Shown here piece by piece: positions 26,285 through 39,300 of a DNA stretch of 64,000 nucleotides (positions within the stretch are counted from its first letter, which is position 1; the number at the start of each line of letters is the position of its first letter). A model generated the notes under the pieces. It was not told the origin of the DNA and did no database searches. It saw only the letters and a program-made list of their open reading frames with translations. The DNA is from Amblyomma americanum. Its lineage: Eukaryota > Arthropoda > Arachnida > Ixodida > Ixodidae. The position numbers and the translations under genes are program-made. The stretch lies in contig NW_027526499.1 in the NCBI RefSeq assembly GCF_052857255.1, positions 992,001 to 1,056,000 on the forward strand. Reading direction: 5' to 3'.

Positions 26285-28269
26285 GGAGAAAGTCCGTGTT
26301 GGAGAAAATCCTTGTTGGAGAAACTCCGTGCTATAGCAACTCCGTGTTGGAGAAACTCTGCGCTGGAGAAACTCCGCGCTGGAGAAACTCCGTGTTGGAG
26401 AAACTCCTTGTTGGAGAAACTCTGTGTTGGAGAAACTCCGTGTTGGAGAAACACCACGTTAGAGAAACTCCGTGTTGGAGAAAATCCCTGTTGGAGAAAC
26501 TCCGTGCTAGAGAAACTCCGTGTTTGAGACACTCCACGTTGGAGAATCTCCTTGTTAGAAAAACCTTGTTTGAGAAACTCCTTGTTGGAGAAACTCCATG
26601 TTGGAGAAACTCCGTGCTGGGGAAACTTCGTGTTGGGGAAACGACGTGTTGGAGAAACTCCATGTTGGATAAACTCCGCGGCGGAGAAACTCCGTGTCGG
26701 AGAAACTCCGTGTTGGAGAAACTCCGTGTTGGAGAAACTCCGTGTTGGAGAAACTTCGTGATGAAAAAACTCCGTGTTGGAGAAACTCCGTGCCAGAGAA
26801 ACTCCGTGTTTGAGACACTCCACGTTGGAAAATCTCCTTGTTGGAAAAAACCTTGTTTGAGAAACACTGTGTTGGAGAAACACCACGTTAGAGAAACTCC
26901 GTGTTGGAGAAAATCCCTGTTGTAGAAACTTCATTTTAGAAAAACACTATGTCTTAGAAACTCCCTGTTTAATGAACTCCCTGTTGGAGAAAGTTCATGT
27001 TGGAGAAACTCCCTGTTGGAAACCTCTTTGTTGGAGAAACTCCCTGTTGCAGAAACTCTGTGTTGTAGAAACTCCGTGTTGTAGAAACTCTGTGTTGGAG
27101 AAACTCCGTGTTGGAGAAACTCCGTGTTGGAGAAACTCCGTGTTGGAGAAACTTCGTGTTGGAGAAAATCCTTGTTGGAGAAACTCCGTGCTATAGCAAC
27201 CCCGTGTTGGAGAAACTCCGCGCTGGAGAATCTCCGTGATCGAAAAACTCCGTGTTGGAGGAACTCTGTGTTGCAGAAACTCAGTGTCGGAGAAACTCCG
27301 TGTCGGAGAAACTCCGTTTGGAGAAAGTCCTTGTTGGAGAATCTCCGTGTTGGAGAAACTCCGTGCTAGAGAAACTCCGTGTTTGAGACACTCCACGTTG
27401 GAGAATCTCCTTGTTGGAAAAACCTTGTTTGAGAAACTCCTTGTTGGACAAACTCCGTGTTGGAGAAACTTCGTGCTGGGGAAACTTCGTGTTGGGGAAA
27501 CGCCGTGTTGGAGAAACTCCATGTTGGATAAACTCCGTGGCGGAGAAACTCCGTGTCGGAGAAACTCCGTGTTGGAGAAACTCCGTGTTGGAGAAACTCC
27601 GTGTTGGAGAAACTGCGTGTTGGAGAAACTTCGTGTTGGAGAAACTTCGTGTTGGAGAAACTCCGTGCTAGAGAAACTCCGCGTTGGAGACACTCCACGT
27701 TGGAGAATCTCCTTGTTGGAAAAAACCTTGTTTGAGAAACTCCTTGTTGGAGAAACTCCGTGTTGGAGAAACTCCGTGCTGGGGAAACTTCGTGTTGGGG
27801 AAACGCCGTGTTGGAAAAATTCCACGTTGGAGAAACTCCGTGTCGGAGAAACTTCGTGTTGGAGAAACTCTGTGTCGGAGAAACTCTGTGTCGGAGAAAC
27901 TCCGTGTTGGAGAAACTCCGTGTCGGAGAAACTCAGTGTCGGAGAAACTCCGTGTCGGAGAAACTCCGTGTTGGAGAAACTTCGTGTTGGAGAAACTCCG
28001 TGTTGGAGAAACTCCGTGCTAGAGAAACTCCGCGTTGGAGACACTCCACGTTGGAGAATCTCCTTGTTGGAAAAAACCTTGTTTGAGAAACTCCTTGTTG
28101 GAGAAACTCCGTGTTGGAGAAACTCCGTGCTGGGGAAACTTCGTGTTGGGGAAACGCCGTGTTGGAGAAACTCCGCGCTGGAGAATCTCCGTGATCGAAA
28201 AACTCCGTGTTGGAGGAACTCTGTGTTGGAGAAACTCAGTGTCGGAGAAACTCCGTGTTGGAGAAAGTC
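26285..28269 (+). repeat. HOR mosaic paralogous to 13,580-15,290, then a rejoined block
   Basis: The order of variants follows 13,580-15,290 (offset 12,698, later 12,682), including the degenerate block (26,928) and the GTGATCGAAAAACTCCG monomer at about 27,236. From about 27,970 it returns to a TTGGAAAAAACCTTGTTTGAG block and repeats part of the same order. One difference is GTTGCAGAAACTC near 27,272, also seen at about 32,297, where other copies have GTTGGAG. Confidence 0.75.
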
Positions 28270-28985
28270 CTTGTTGGAGAAACTCCGTGTTGGAGAAACT
28301 CCGTGCTAGAGAAACTCCGTGTTTGAGACACTCCACGTTGGAGAATCTCCTTGTTGGAAAAAACCTTGTTTGAGAAACTCCTTGTTGGAGAAACTCCGTG
28401 TTGGAGAAACTCCGTGCTGGGGAAACTTCGTGTTGGGGAAACGCCGTGTTGGAAAAACTCCACGTTGGAGAAACTCCGTGTCGGAGAAACTTCGTGTTGG
28501 AGAAACTCTGTGTCGGAGAAACTCCGTGTCGGAGAAACTCCGTGTTGGAGAAACTCCGTGTCGGAGAAACTCAGTGTCGGAGAAACTCCGTGTCGGAGAA
28601 ACTCCGTGTTGGAGAAAGTCCTTGTTGGAGAAACTCCGTGTTGGAGAAACTCCGTGTTTGAGAAACTCCGTGCTGGGGAAACTTCGTGTTGGGGTAACGC
28701 CGTGTTGGAGAAACTCCATGTTGGAGAAACTCCGTGTCGGAGAAACTCCATGTCGAAGAAACTTCGTATTGGAGAAACTCCGTGTTGGAGAAACTTTATG
28801 TTGTAGAAACTCCGTGTTGGAGAAACTCCATGTTGTAGAAACTTCGTGTTGAAGAAACTCCGTGTTGGAGAAACTCCGTGTTGGAGAAACTCCGTGATAG
28901 AGAAACTCCATGTTGGAGAAAGTCCGTGTTGGAGAATGTCCGTGTTGGAGAAACTCCGTGTTGGAGAAACTCCGTGTTGCAGAAA
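28270..28985 (+). repeat. 847-bp-offset tandem duplication, copy 1
   Basis: Variant order matches 29,118-29,832 at a constant offset of 847. Examples are CTGGGGAAACTTCG at 28,428 and 29,275, and GTGATAGAGAAACTCC at 28,891 and 29,738. The copies end at the GTTGCAG monomer, after which the first turns into a 48-bp duplication. Confidence 0.85.
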
Positions 28986-29078
28986 CGCCGTGTTGGAGAA
29001 ACTCCATGTTGGATAAACTCCGTGGCGGAGAAACGCCGTGTTGGAGAAACTCCATGTTGGATAAACTCCGTGGCGGAG
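28983..29078 (+). repeat. Perfect 48-bp (three-monomer) tandem duplication
   Basis: 28,983-29,030 and 29,031-29,078 are identical. Each starts AAACGCCGTGTTGGAG and ends AACTCCGTGGCGGAG. This is the smallest clear exact duplication of a multi-monomer block in the window and sits at the junction between the two 847-bp-offset copies. Confidence 0.9.
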
Positions 29079-29117
29079 AAACTCCGTGTCGGAGAAACTC
29101 CGTGTTGGAGAAACTCC

Positions 29118-29832
29118 GTGTTGGAGAAACTCCGTGTTGGAGAAACTCCGTGCTAGAGAAACTCCGCGTTGGAGACACTCCACGTTGGAGAATCTCCTTG
29201 TTGGAAAAAACCTTGTTTGAGAAACTCCTTGTTGGAGAAACTCCGTGTTGGAGAAACTCCGTGCTGGGGAAACTTCGTGTTGGGGAAACGCCGTGTTGGA
29301 AAAACTCCACGTTGGAGAAACTCCGTGTCGGAGAAACTTCGTGTTGGAGAAACTCTGTGTCGGAGAAACTCCGTGTCGGAGAAACTCCGTGTTGGAGAAA
29401 CTCCGTGTCGGAGAAACTCAGTGTCGGAGAAACTCCGTGTCGGAGAAACTCCGTGTTGGAGAAAGTCCTTGTTGGAGAAACTCCGTGTTGGAGAAACTCC
29501 GTGTTTGAGAAACTCCGTGCTGGGGAAACTTCGTGTTGGGGTAACGCCGTGTTGGAGAAACTCCATGTTGGAGAAACTCCGTGTCGGAGAAACTCCATGT
29601 CGAAGAAACTTCGTATTGGAGAAACTCCGTGTTGGAGAAACTTTATGTTGTAGAAACTCCGTGTTGGAGAAACTCCATGTTGTAGAAACTTCGTGTTGAA
29701 GAAACTCCGTGTTGGAGAAACTCCGTGTTGGAGAAACTCCGTGATAGAGAAACTCCATGTTGGAGGAAGTCCGTGTTGGAGAATGTCCGTGTTGGAGAAA
29801 CTCCGTGTTGGAGAAACTCCGTGTTGCAGAAA
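29118..29832 (+). repeat. 847-bp-offset tandem duplication, copy 2
   Basis: This is the second copy of 28,270-28,985. It also aligns with 18,619-19,333 (offset 10,499) and so belongs to the same family as the 5.4-kb unit. Unlike copy 1, it continues past GTTGCAG into the GTGTGTGAGAAAC monomers as in the ancestral order. Confidence 0.85.
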
Positions 29833-32494
29833 CTCCGTGTTGGAGAAACTCCGTGTGTGAGAAACTCCGTGTTGGAGAAACTCCGTGTTGGAGAGGCTCC
29901 GTGTTGGAGAAACTTCGTATCGCAGAAACTCCGTGTTGTAGAAACTTCGTGTTGGCGAAACTCCTTGTTGAAGAAACTCCGTGTTGGAGAAACTTATTGT
30001 TAGATAAACTCCGTGTTGGAGAAACATCGTGCTGGAGAAACTCTGTGTCGGAGAAAATGTGTGTCGGAGAAACTCCGTGTCGGAGAAACTCCGTGTTGGA
30101 GAAAGTCCTTGTTGGAGAAACTCCGTGTAGGAGAAACTCCGTGTTGGAGAAACTCCGTGCTGGGGAAACTTCGTGTTGGGGAAACGCCGTGTTGGAGAAA
30201 CTCCATGTTGGAGAAACTCCGTGTCGGAGAAACTCCGTGTCGGAGAAACTCCGTGTTGGAGAACCTCCGTGTTGGAGAAACTCCGTGTTGGAGAAACTTC
30301 GTGTTGGAGAAAATCCTTGTTGGAGAAACTCCGTGCTATAGCAACTCCGTGTTGGAGAAACTCCGCGCTGGAGAAACTCCGTGTTCGAAAAACTCCGTGT
30401 TGGAGGAACTCTGTGTTGGAGAAACTCCGCGCTGGAGAAACTTCGTGTTGGAGAAACTCCGCGTTGGAGAAACTCCGTGTTGGAGAAACTCCGTGTTGGA
30501 GAAACTCCGTGTCGGAGAAACTCCGTATTGGAGAAACTCCGTGTTGGAGAAACTTTATGTTGGAGAAACTCCATGTCGAATAAACTTCGTATTGGAGAAA
30601 CTCCGTGTTGGAGAAATTTTATGTTGTAGAAACTCCGTGTTGGAGAAACTCCATGTTGTAGAAACTTCGTGTTGAAGAAACTCCGTGTTGGAGAAACTCC
30701 GTGTTAGAGAAACTCCATGTTGGAGAAAGTCCGTGTTGGAGAATGTCCGTGTTGGAGAAACTCCGTGTTGGAGAAACTCCGTGTTGGAGAAACTTTATGT
30801 TGTAGAAACTCCGTGATGGAGAAACTCCATGTTGTAGAAACTCCGTGTTGAAGAACCTCAGTGTTGGAGAAACTCCGTGTCGGAGAAACTCAGTTGTTGG
30901 AGAAACTCCGTGTTGGAGAAACTCCGTGTTTTAGAAACTCCGTGTTGGAGAAACTCCGTGTTGTAGAAACTGTGTCAGAGAAACTCCGTGTCGGAGAAAC
31001 TCCGTGTTGGAGAAACTCCGTGTTGGAGAAACTCTGTGTCGGAGAAATTCCTTGTTGGAGAAACTCTGTGCTGGAGAAACTCCTTGTTGGAGAAACTCTG
31101 TGTTGGAGAAACTTATTGCTAGAGAAACTCCGTAATGGAGAAACTTCGTGCTGGAGAAACTTCGTGTTGTAGAAACTGTATCGGAGAAACTCCGTGTTGG
31201 AGAAACTCCATGTCGGAGAAACTCCGTGTTGGAGGAACTCCCTCTTGGAGAATCTCCGTGTCGGAGAAACTCCATGTTGGAGAAACTCCGTGTTGGAGAA
31301 ACTCCGTGTCGGGGAAACTCCGTGTTGGAGAAACTCCGTGTTGGAGAAAGTCCGTGTTGGAGAAAATCCTTGTTGGAGAAACTCCGTGCTATAGCAACTC
31401 CGTGTTGGAGAAACTCTGCGCTGGAGAAACTCCGCGCTGGAGAAACTCCGTGTTGGAGAAACTCCTTGTTGGAGAAACTCTGTGTTGGAGAAACTCCGTG
31501 TTGGAGAAACACCACGTTAGAGAAACTCCGTGTTGGAGAAAATCCCTGTTGGAGAAACTCCGTGCTAGAGAAACTCCGTGTTTGAGACACTCCACGTTGG
31601 AGAATCTCCTTGTTAGAAAAACCTTGTTTGAGAAACTCCTTGTTGGAGAAACTCCATGTTGGAGAAACTCCGTGCTGGGGAAACTTCGTGTTGGGGAAAC
31701 GACGTGTTGGAGAAACTCCATGTTGGATAAACTCCGCGGCGGAGAAACTCCGTGTCGGAGAAACTCCGTGTTGGAGAAACTCCGTGTTGGAGAAACTCCG
31801 TGTTGGAGAAACACCGTGTTGGAGAAACTTCGTGATGAAAAAACTCCGTGTTGGAGAAACTCCGTGCCAGAGAAACTCCGTGTTTGAGACACTCCACGTT
31901 GGAAAATCTCCTTGTTGGAAAAAACCTTGTTTGAGAAACTCTGTGTTGGAGAAACACCACGTTAGAGAAACTCCGTGTTGGAGAAAATCCCTGTTGTAGA
32001 AACTTCACTTTAGAAAACACTATGTCATAGAAACTCCCTGTTTAATGAACTCCCTGTTGGAGAAAGTTCATGTTGGAGAAACTCCCTGTTGGAAACCTCT
32101 TTGTTGGAGAAACTCCCTGTTGCAGAAACTCTGTGTTGTAGAAACTCCGTGTTGTAGAAACTCCGTGTTGGAGAAACTTCGTGTTGGAGAAAATCCTTGT
32201 TGGAGAAACTCCGTGCTATAGCAACCCCGTGTTGGAGAAACTCCGCGCTGGAGAATCTCCGTGATCGAAAAACTCCGTGTTGGAGGAACTCTGTGTTGCA
32301 GAAACTCAGTGTCGGAGAAACTCCGTGTCGGAGAAACTCCGTTTGGAGAAAGTCCTTGTTGGAGAATCTCCGTGTTGGAGAAACTCCGTGCTAGAGAAAC
32401 TCCGTGTTTGAGACACTCCACGTTGGAGAATCTCCTTGTTGGAAAAACCTTGTTTGAGAAACTCCTTGTTGGACAAACTCCGTGTTGGAGAAAC
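29833..32494 (+). repeat. HOR mosaic paralogous to 19,334-20,650 and 13,380-14,800
   Basis: The first half follows 19,334-20,650 (offset 10,499, then 10,483). From the marker at 31,135 it follows 13,379 onward (offset 17,756), including the degenerate block at 32,002, here with small losses (CACTTTAGAAAACACTATG). The monomer run after that block is shorter than in the paralogs. Confidence 0.8.
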
Positions 32495-34269
32495 TTCGTG
32501 CTGGGGAAACTTCGTGTTGGGGAAACGCCGTGTTGGAGAAACTCCATGTTGGATAAACTCCGTGGCGGAGAAACTCCGTGTCGGAGAAACTCCGTGTTGG
32601 AGAAACTCCGTGTTGGAGAAACTCCGTGTTGGAGAAACTGCGTGTTGGAGAAACTTCGTGTTGGAGAAACTTCGTGTTGGAGAAACTCCGTGCTAGAGAA
32701 ACTCCGCGTTGGAGACACTCCACGTTGGAGAATCTCCTTGTTGGAAAAAACCTTGTTTGAGAAACTCCTTGTTGGAGAAACTCCGTGTTGGAGAAACTCC
32801 GTGCTGGGGAAACTTCGTGTTGGGGAAACGCCGTGTTGGAAAAATTCCACGTTGGAGAAACTCCGTGTCGGAGAAACTTCGTGTTGGAGAAACTCTGTGT
32901 CGGAGAAACTCTGTGTCGGAGAAACTCCGTGTTGGAGAAACTCCGTGTCGGAGAAACTCAGTGTCGGAGAAACTCCGTGTCGGAGAAACTCCGTGTTGGA
33001 GAAAGTCCTTGTTGGAGAAACTCCGTGTTGGAGAAACTCCGTGTTGGAGAAACTCCGTGCTGGGGAAACTTCGTGTTGGGGTAACGCCGTGTTGGAGAAA
33101 CTCCATGTTGGAGAAACTCCGTGTCGGAGAAACTCCGTGTCGGAGAAACTCCGTGTTGGAGAAACTCCGTGTCGGAGAAACTCCGTATTGGAGAAACTCC
33201 GTGTTGGAGAAACTTTATGTTGGAGAAACTCCATGTCGACGAAACTTCGTATTGGAGAAACTCCGTGTTGGAGAAACTTTATGTTGTAGAATCTCCGTGT
33301 TGGAGAAACTCCATGTTGTAGAAACTTCGTGTTGAAGAAACTCCGTGTTGGAGAAACTCCGTGTTGGAGAAACTCCGTGTTAGAGAAACTCCATGTTGGA
33401 GAAAGTCTGTGTTGGAGAATGTCCGTGTTGGAGAAACTCCGTGTTGGAGAAACTTTATGTTGTAGAAACTCCGTGATGGAGAAACTCCATGTTGAAGAAA
33501 CTCCGTGTTGGAGAAACTCCGTGTCGGAGAAACTCCGTGTTGGAGAAACTCCGTGTTTTAGAAACTCCGTGTTGGAGAAACTCCGTGTTGTAGAAACTGT
33601 GTCAGAGAAACTCCGTGTCGGAGAAACTCCGTGTTGGAGAAACTCCGTGTTGGAGAAACTCTGTGTCGGAGAAATTCCTTGTTGGAGAAACTCTGTGCTG
33701 TAGAAACTCCTTGTTGGAGAAACTCTGTGTTGGAGAAACCTATTGCTAGAGAAACTCCGTAATGGAGAAACTTCGTGCTGGAGAAACTTCGTGTTGTAGA
33801 AACTGTATCGGAGAAACTCCGTGTTGGAGAAACTCCATGTCGGAGAAACTCCGTGTTGGAGGAACTCCCTCTTGGAGAATCTCCGTGTCGGAGAAACTCC
33901 ATGTTGGAGAAACTCCGTGTTGGAGAAACTCCGTGTCGGGGAAACTCCGTGTTGGAGAAACTCCGTGTTGGAGAAACTCCGTGTTGGAGAAAATCCTTGT
34001 TGGAGAAACTCTGTGTTGGAGAAACTCCGTGTTGGAGAAACACCACGTTAGAGAAACTCCGTGTTGGAGAAACTCCGTGCTAGAGAAACTCCGCGTTGGA
34101 GACACTCCACGTTGGAGAATCTCCTTGTTGGAAAAAACCTTGTTTGAGAAACTCCTTGTTGGAGAAACTCCGTGTTGGAGAAACTCCGTGTTGGAGAAAC
34201 TCCGTGCTGGGGAAACTTCGTGTTGGGGAAACGACGTGTTGGAGAAACTCCATGTTGGATAAACTCCGT
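32495..34269 (+). repeat. ~2,041-bp-offset duplication, copy 1
   Basis: Matches 34,536-36,309 at offset 2,041, then 2,040 after a 1-bp loss at about 35,602 (TTTTAGAACTCC). Shared rare monomers include GGGGTAACGCC at about 33,079 and 35,120, and GTTGGAGAAACCTATTGCTAG at about 33,730 and 35,770, where other copies have ACTTATTG. Confidence 0.85.
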
Positions 34270-34535
34270 GGCGGAGAAACTCCGTGTCGGAGAAACTCCG
34301 TGTTGGAGAAACTCCGTGTTGGAGAAACTCCGTGTTGGAGAAACTCCGTGTTGGAGAAACTTCGTGTTGGAAAAACTCCGTGTTGGAGAAACTCCGTGCT
34401 AGAGAAACTCCGTGTTTGAGACACTCCACGTTGGAGAATCTCCTTGTTGGAAAAAACCTTCTTTGAGAAACTCCTTGTTGCAGAAACTCCGCGTTGGAGA
34501 AACTCCTTGTTGGAGAAACTCCGTGTTGCAGAAAC

Positions 34536-36309
34536 TTCGTGCTGGGGAAACTTCGTGTTGGGGAAACGCCGTGTTGGAGAAACTCCATGTTGGATAAACT
34601 CCGTGGCGGAGAAACTCCGTGTCGGAGAAACTCCGTGTTGGAGAAACTCCGTGTTGGAGAAACTCCGTGTTGGAGAAACTGCGAGTTGGAGAAACTTCGT
34701 GTTGGAGAAACTTCGTGTTGGAGAAACTCCGTGCTAGAGAAACTCCGCGTTGGAGACACTCCACGTTGGAGAATCTCCTTGTTGGAAAAAACCTTGTTTG
34801 AGAAACTCCTTGTTGGAGAAACTCCGTGTTGGAGAAACTCCGTGCTGGGGAAACTTCGTGTTGGGGAAACGCCGTGTTGGAAAAATTCCACGTTGGAGAA
34901 ACTCCGTGTCGGAGAAACTTCGTGTTGGAGAAACTCTGTGTCGGAGAAACTCTGTGTCGGAGAAACTCCGTGTTGGAGAAAATCCGTGTCGGAGAAACTC
35001 AGTGTCGGAGAAACTCCGTGTCGGAGAAACTCCGTGTTGGAGAAAGTCCTTGTTGGAGAAACTCCGTGTTGGAGAAACTCCGTGTTGGAGAAACTCCGTG
35101 CTGGGGAAACTTCGTGTTGGGGTAACGCCGTGTTGGAGAAACTCCATGTTGGAGAAACTCCGTGTCGGAGATACTCCGTGTCGGAGAAACTCCGTGTTGG
35201 AGAAACTCCGTGTCGGAGAAACTCCGTATTGGAGAAACTCCGTGTTGGAGAAACTTTATGTTGGAGAAACTCCATGTCGACGAAACTTCGTATTGGAGAA
35301 ACTCCGTGTTGGAGAAACTTTATGTTGTAGGATCTCCGTGTTGGAGAAACTCCATGTTGTAGAAACTTCGTGTTGAAGAAACTCCGTGTTGGAGAAACTC
35401 CGTGTTGGAGAAACTCCGTGTTAGAGAAACTCCATGTTGGAGAAAGTCTGTGTTGGAGAATGTCCGTGTTGGAGAAACTCCGTGTTGGAGAAACTTTATG
35501 TTGTAGAAACTCCGTGATGGAGAAACTCCATGTTGAAGAAACTCCGTGTTGGAGAAACTCCGTGTCGGAGAAGCTCCGTGTTGGAGAAACTCCGTGTTTT
35601 AGAACTCCGTGTTGGAGAAACTCCGTGTTGTAGAAACTGTGTCAGAGAAACTCCGTGTCGGAGAAACTCCGTGTTGGAGAAACTCCGTGTTGGAGAAACT
35701 CTGTGTCGGAGAAATTCCTTGTTGGAGAAACTCTGTGCTGGAGAAACTCCTTGTTGGAGAAACTCTGTGTTGGAGAAACCTATTGCTAGAGAAACTCCGT
35801 AATGGAGAAACTTCGTGCTGGAGAAACTTCGTGTTGTAGAAACTGTATCGGAGAAACTCCGTGTTGGAGAAACTCCATGTCGGAGAAACTCCGTGTTGGA
35901 GGAACTCCCTCTTGGAGAATCTCCGTGTCGGAGAAACTCCATGTTGGAGAAACTCCGTGTTGGAGAAACTCCGTGTCGGGGAAACTCCGTGTTGGAGAAA
36001 CTCCGTGTTGGAGAAACTCCGTGTTGGAGAAAATCCTTGTTGGAGAAACTCTGTGTTGGAGAAACTCCGTGTTGGAGAAACACCACGTTAGAGAAACTCC
36101 GTGTTGGAGAAACTCCGTGCTAGAGAAACTCCGCGTTGGAGACACTCCACGTTGGAGAATCTCCTTGTTGGAAAAAACCTTGTTTGAGAAACTCCTTGTT
36201 GGAGAAACTCCGTGTTGGAGAAACTCCGTGTTGGAGAAACTCCGTGCTGGGGAAACTTCGTGTTGGGGAAACGACGTGTTGGAGAAACTACATGTTGGAT
36301 AAACTCCGT
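34536..36309 (+). repeat. ~2,041-bp-offset duplication, copy 2
   Basis: This is the copy of 32,495-34,269, separated from it by about 267 bp of satellite (34,270-34,535). Private changes include GGAGATACTCC near 35,170, GTAGGATCTCC near 35,328 and the 1-bp deletion at about 35,602. These show independent mutation since duplication. Confidence 0.85.
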
Positions 36310-39300
36310 GTTGAAGAAACTCCGTGTTGGAGAAACTTCGTGTTGGAAAAACTCCGTGTTGGAGAAACTCCGTGCTGGAGAAACTCCGTGTTTGAGACAC
36401 TCCACGTTGGAGAATCTCCTTGTTGGAAAAAACCTTCTTTGAGAAACTCCTTGTTGCAGAAACTCCGCGTTGGAGAAACTCCGTGCTGGGGAAACTTCGT
36501 GTTGGGGAAACGCCGTTGGAGAAACTCCACGTTGGAGAAACTCCGTGTCGGAGAAACTCCGTGTTGGAGAAACTCCGTGTCGGAGAAACTCCGTGTTGGA
36601 GAAACTCCGTGTCGGAGAAACTCCGTGTTGGAGAAACTCCGTGTCGGAGAAACTCAGTGTTGGAGAAACTCCGTGTCGGAGAAACTCCGTGTTGGAGAAA
36701 GCCCTTGTTGAAGAAACTCCGCGTTGGAGAAACTCCGTGTTGGAGAAACTCCGTGCTGGGGAAACTTCGTGTTGGGGTAAGGCCGTGTTGGAGAAACTCC
36801 ATGTTGGAGAAACTCCGTGTCGGAGAAACTCCGTGTTGGAGAAACTCCGTGTTGGAGAAACTCCGTGTTGGAGAAACTCCGTGTTGGAGAAACTTCGTGT
36901 TGGAGAATTTCCTTGTTGGAGAAACTCCGTGCTATAGCAACTCCGTGTTGGAGAAACTCCAAGCTGGAGAAACTCCGTGTTCGAAAAACTCCGTGTTGGA
37001 GAAACTTCGTGCTGGAGAAACTCTGTGTCGGAGAAACTCTGTGTCGATAAAGTCTGTGTCGGAGAAACTCCGTGTTGGGGAAAATCCGTGTTGGAGAAAC
37101 TCCGTGTCGGAGAAACTCCGTGTCGGAGAAACTCTGTGTCGGAGAAACTCCGTGTTGGAGAAACTCCGTGTCGGAGAAACTCCGTGTCGGAGAAACTCCG
37201 TGTTGGAGAAACTCCGTGTTGGAGAAACTTCGTGCTGGAGAAACTCTGTGTCGGAGAAACTCCGTGTTGGAGAAACTCCGTGTCGGAGAAACTCAGTGTC
37301 GGAGAAACTCCGTGTCGGAGAAACTGCGTGTTGGAGAAACTCCGTGTTGGAGAAACTCCGTGCTAGAGAAACTCCGTGTTTGAGACACTCCACGTTGGAG
37401 AATCTCCTTGTTGGAAAAACTCCGTGGCGGAGAAACTCCGTGTCGGAGAAACTCCGTGTTGGAGAAACTCCGTGTTGGAGAAACTCCGTGTTGGAGAAAC
37501 TGCGTGTTGGAGAAACTTTGTGTTGGAGAAACTCCGTGTTGGAGAAACTCCGTGCTAGAGAAACTCCGCTTTGGAGACACTCAACGTTGGAGAATCTCCT
37601 TGTTGGAAAAAACCTTGTTTGAGAAACTCCTTGTTGGAGAAACTCCGTGTTGGAGAAACTCCGTGCTGGGGAAACTTCGTGTTGGGGAAACGCCGTGTTG
37701 GAAAAACTCCACGTTGGAGAAACTCCGTGTCGGAGAAACTTCGTGTTGCAGAAACTCTGTGTCGGAGAAACTTCGTGTCGGAGAAACTCCGTGTTGGAGA
37801 AACTCCGTGTCGGAGAAACTCAGTGTCGGAGAAACTCCGTGTCGGAGAAACTCCGTGTTGGAGAAAGTCCTTGTTGGAGAAACTCCGTGTTGGAGAAACT
37901 CCGTGCTGGGGAAACTTCGTGTTGGGGTAACGCCGTGTTGGAGAAACTCCATGTTGGAGAAACTCCGTGTCGGAGAAACTTTATGTTGTAGAAACTCCGT
38001 GTTGGAGAAACTCCATGTTGTAGAAACTTCGTGTTGAAGAAACTCCGTGTTGGAGAAACTCCGTGTTGGAGAAACTCCGTGTTAGAGAAACTCCATGTTG
38101 GAGAAAGTCCGTGTTGGAGAATGTCCGTGTTGGAGAAACTCCGTGTTGGAGAAACTCCGTGTTGCAGAAACTCCGTGTTGGAGAAACTCCGTGTGTGAGA
38201 AACTCCGTGTTGGAGAAACTCCGTGTTGGAGAAGCTCCGTGTTGGTGAAACTTCGTATCGGAGAAAGTCCGTGTCGGAGAAACTCCGTGTCGCAGAAACT
38301 CCGTGTTGTAGAAACTTCGTGTTGGCGAAACTCCTTGTTGAAGAAACTCCGTGTTGGAGAAACTTATTGTTAGATAAACTCCGTGTTGGAGAAACTTCGT
38401 GCTGGAGAAACTCTGTGTCGGAGAAAATCTGTGTCGGAGAAACTCCGTGTCGGAGAAACTCCGTGTTGGAGAAAGTCCTTGTTGGAGAAACTCCGTGTAG
38501 GAGAAACTCCGTGTTGGAGAAACTCCGTGCTGGGGAAACTTCGTGTTGGGGAAACGCCGTGTTGGAGAAACTCCATGTTGGAGAAACTCCGTGTCGGAGA
38601 AACTCCGTGTCGGAGAAACTCCGTGTTGGAGAAACTCCGTGTTGGAGAAACTCCGTGTTGGAGAAACTTCGTGTTGGAGAAAATCCTTGTTGGAGAAACT
38701 CCGTGCTATAGCAACTCCGTGTTGGAGAAACTCCGCGCTGGAGAAACTCCGTGTTCGAAAAACTCCGTGTTGGAGGAACTCTGTGTTGGAGAAACTCCGC
38801 GCTGGAGAAACTTCGTGTTGGAGAAACTCCGCGTTGGAGAAACTCCGTGTTGGAGGACCTCCGTGTTGGAGAAACTCCGTGTCGGAGAAACTCCGTATTG
38901 GAGAAACTCCGTGTTGGAGAAACTTTATGTTGGAAAAACTCCATGTCGAATAAACTTCGTATTGGAGAAACTCCGTGTTGGAGAAATTTTATGTTGTAGA
39001 AACTCCGTGTTGGAGAAACTCCATGTTGTAGAAACTTCGTGTTGAAGAAACTCCGTGTTGGAGAAACTCCGTGTTGGAGAAACTCCGTGTTAGAGAAACT
39101 CCATGTTGGAGAAAGTCCGTGTTGGAGAATGTCCGTGTTGGAGAAACTCCGTGTTGGAGAAACTCCGTGTTGGAGAAACTTTATGTTGTAGAAACTCCGT
39201 GATGGAGAAACTCCATGTTGTAGAAACTCCGTGTTGAAGAAACTCAGTGTTGGAGAAACTCCGTGTTTGAGAAACTCAGTTGTTGGAGAAACTCCGTGTT

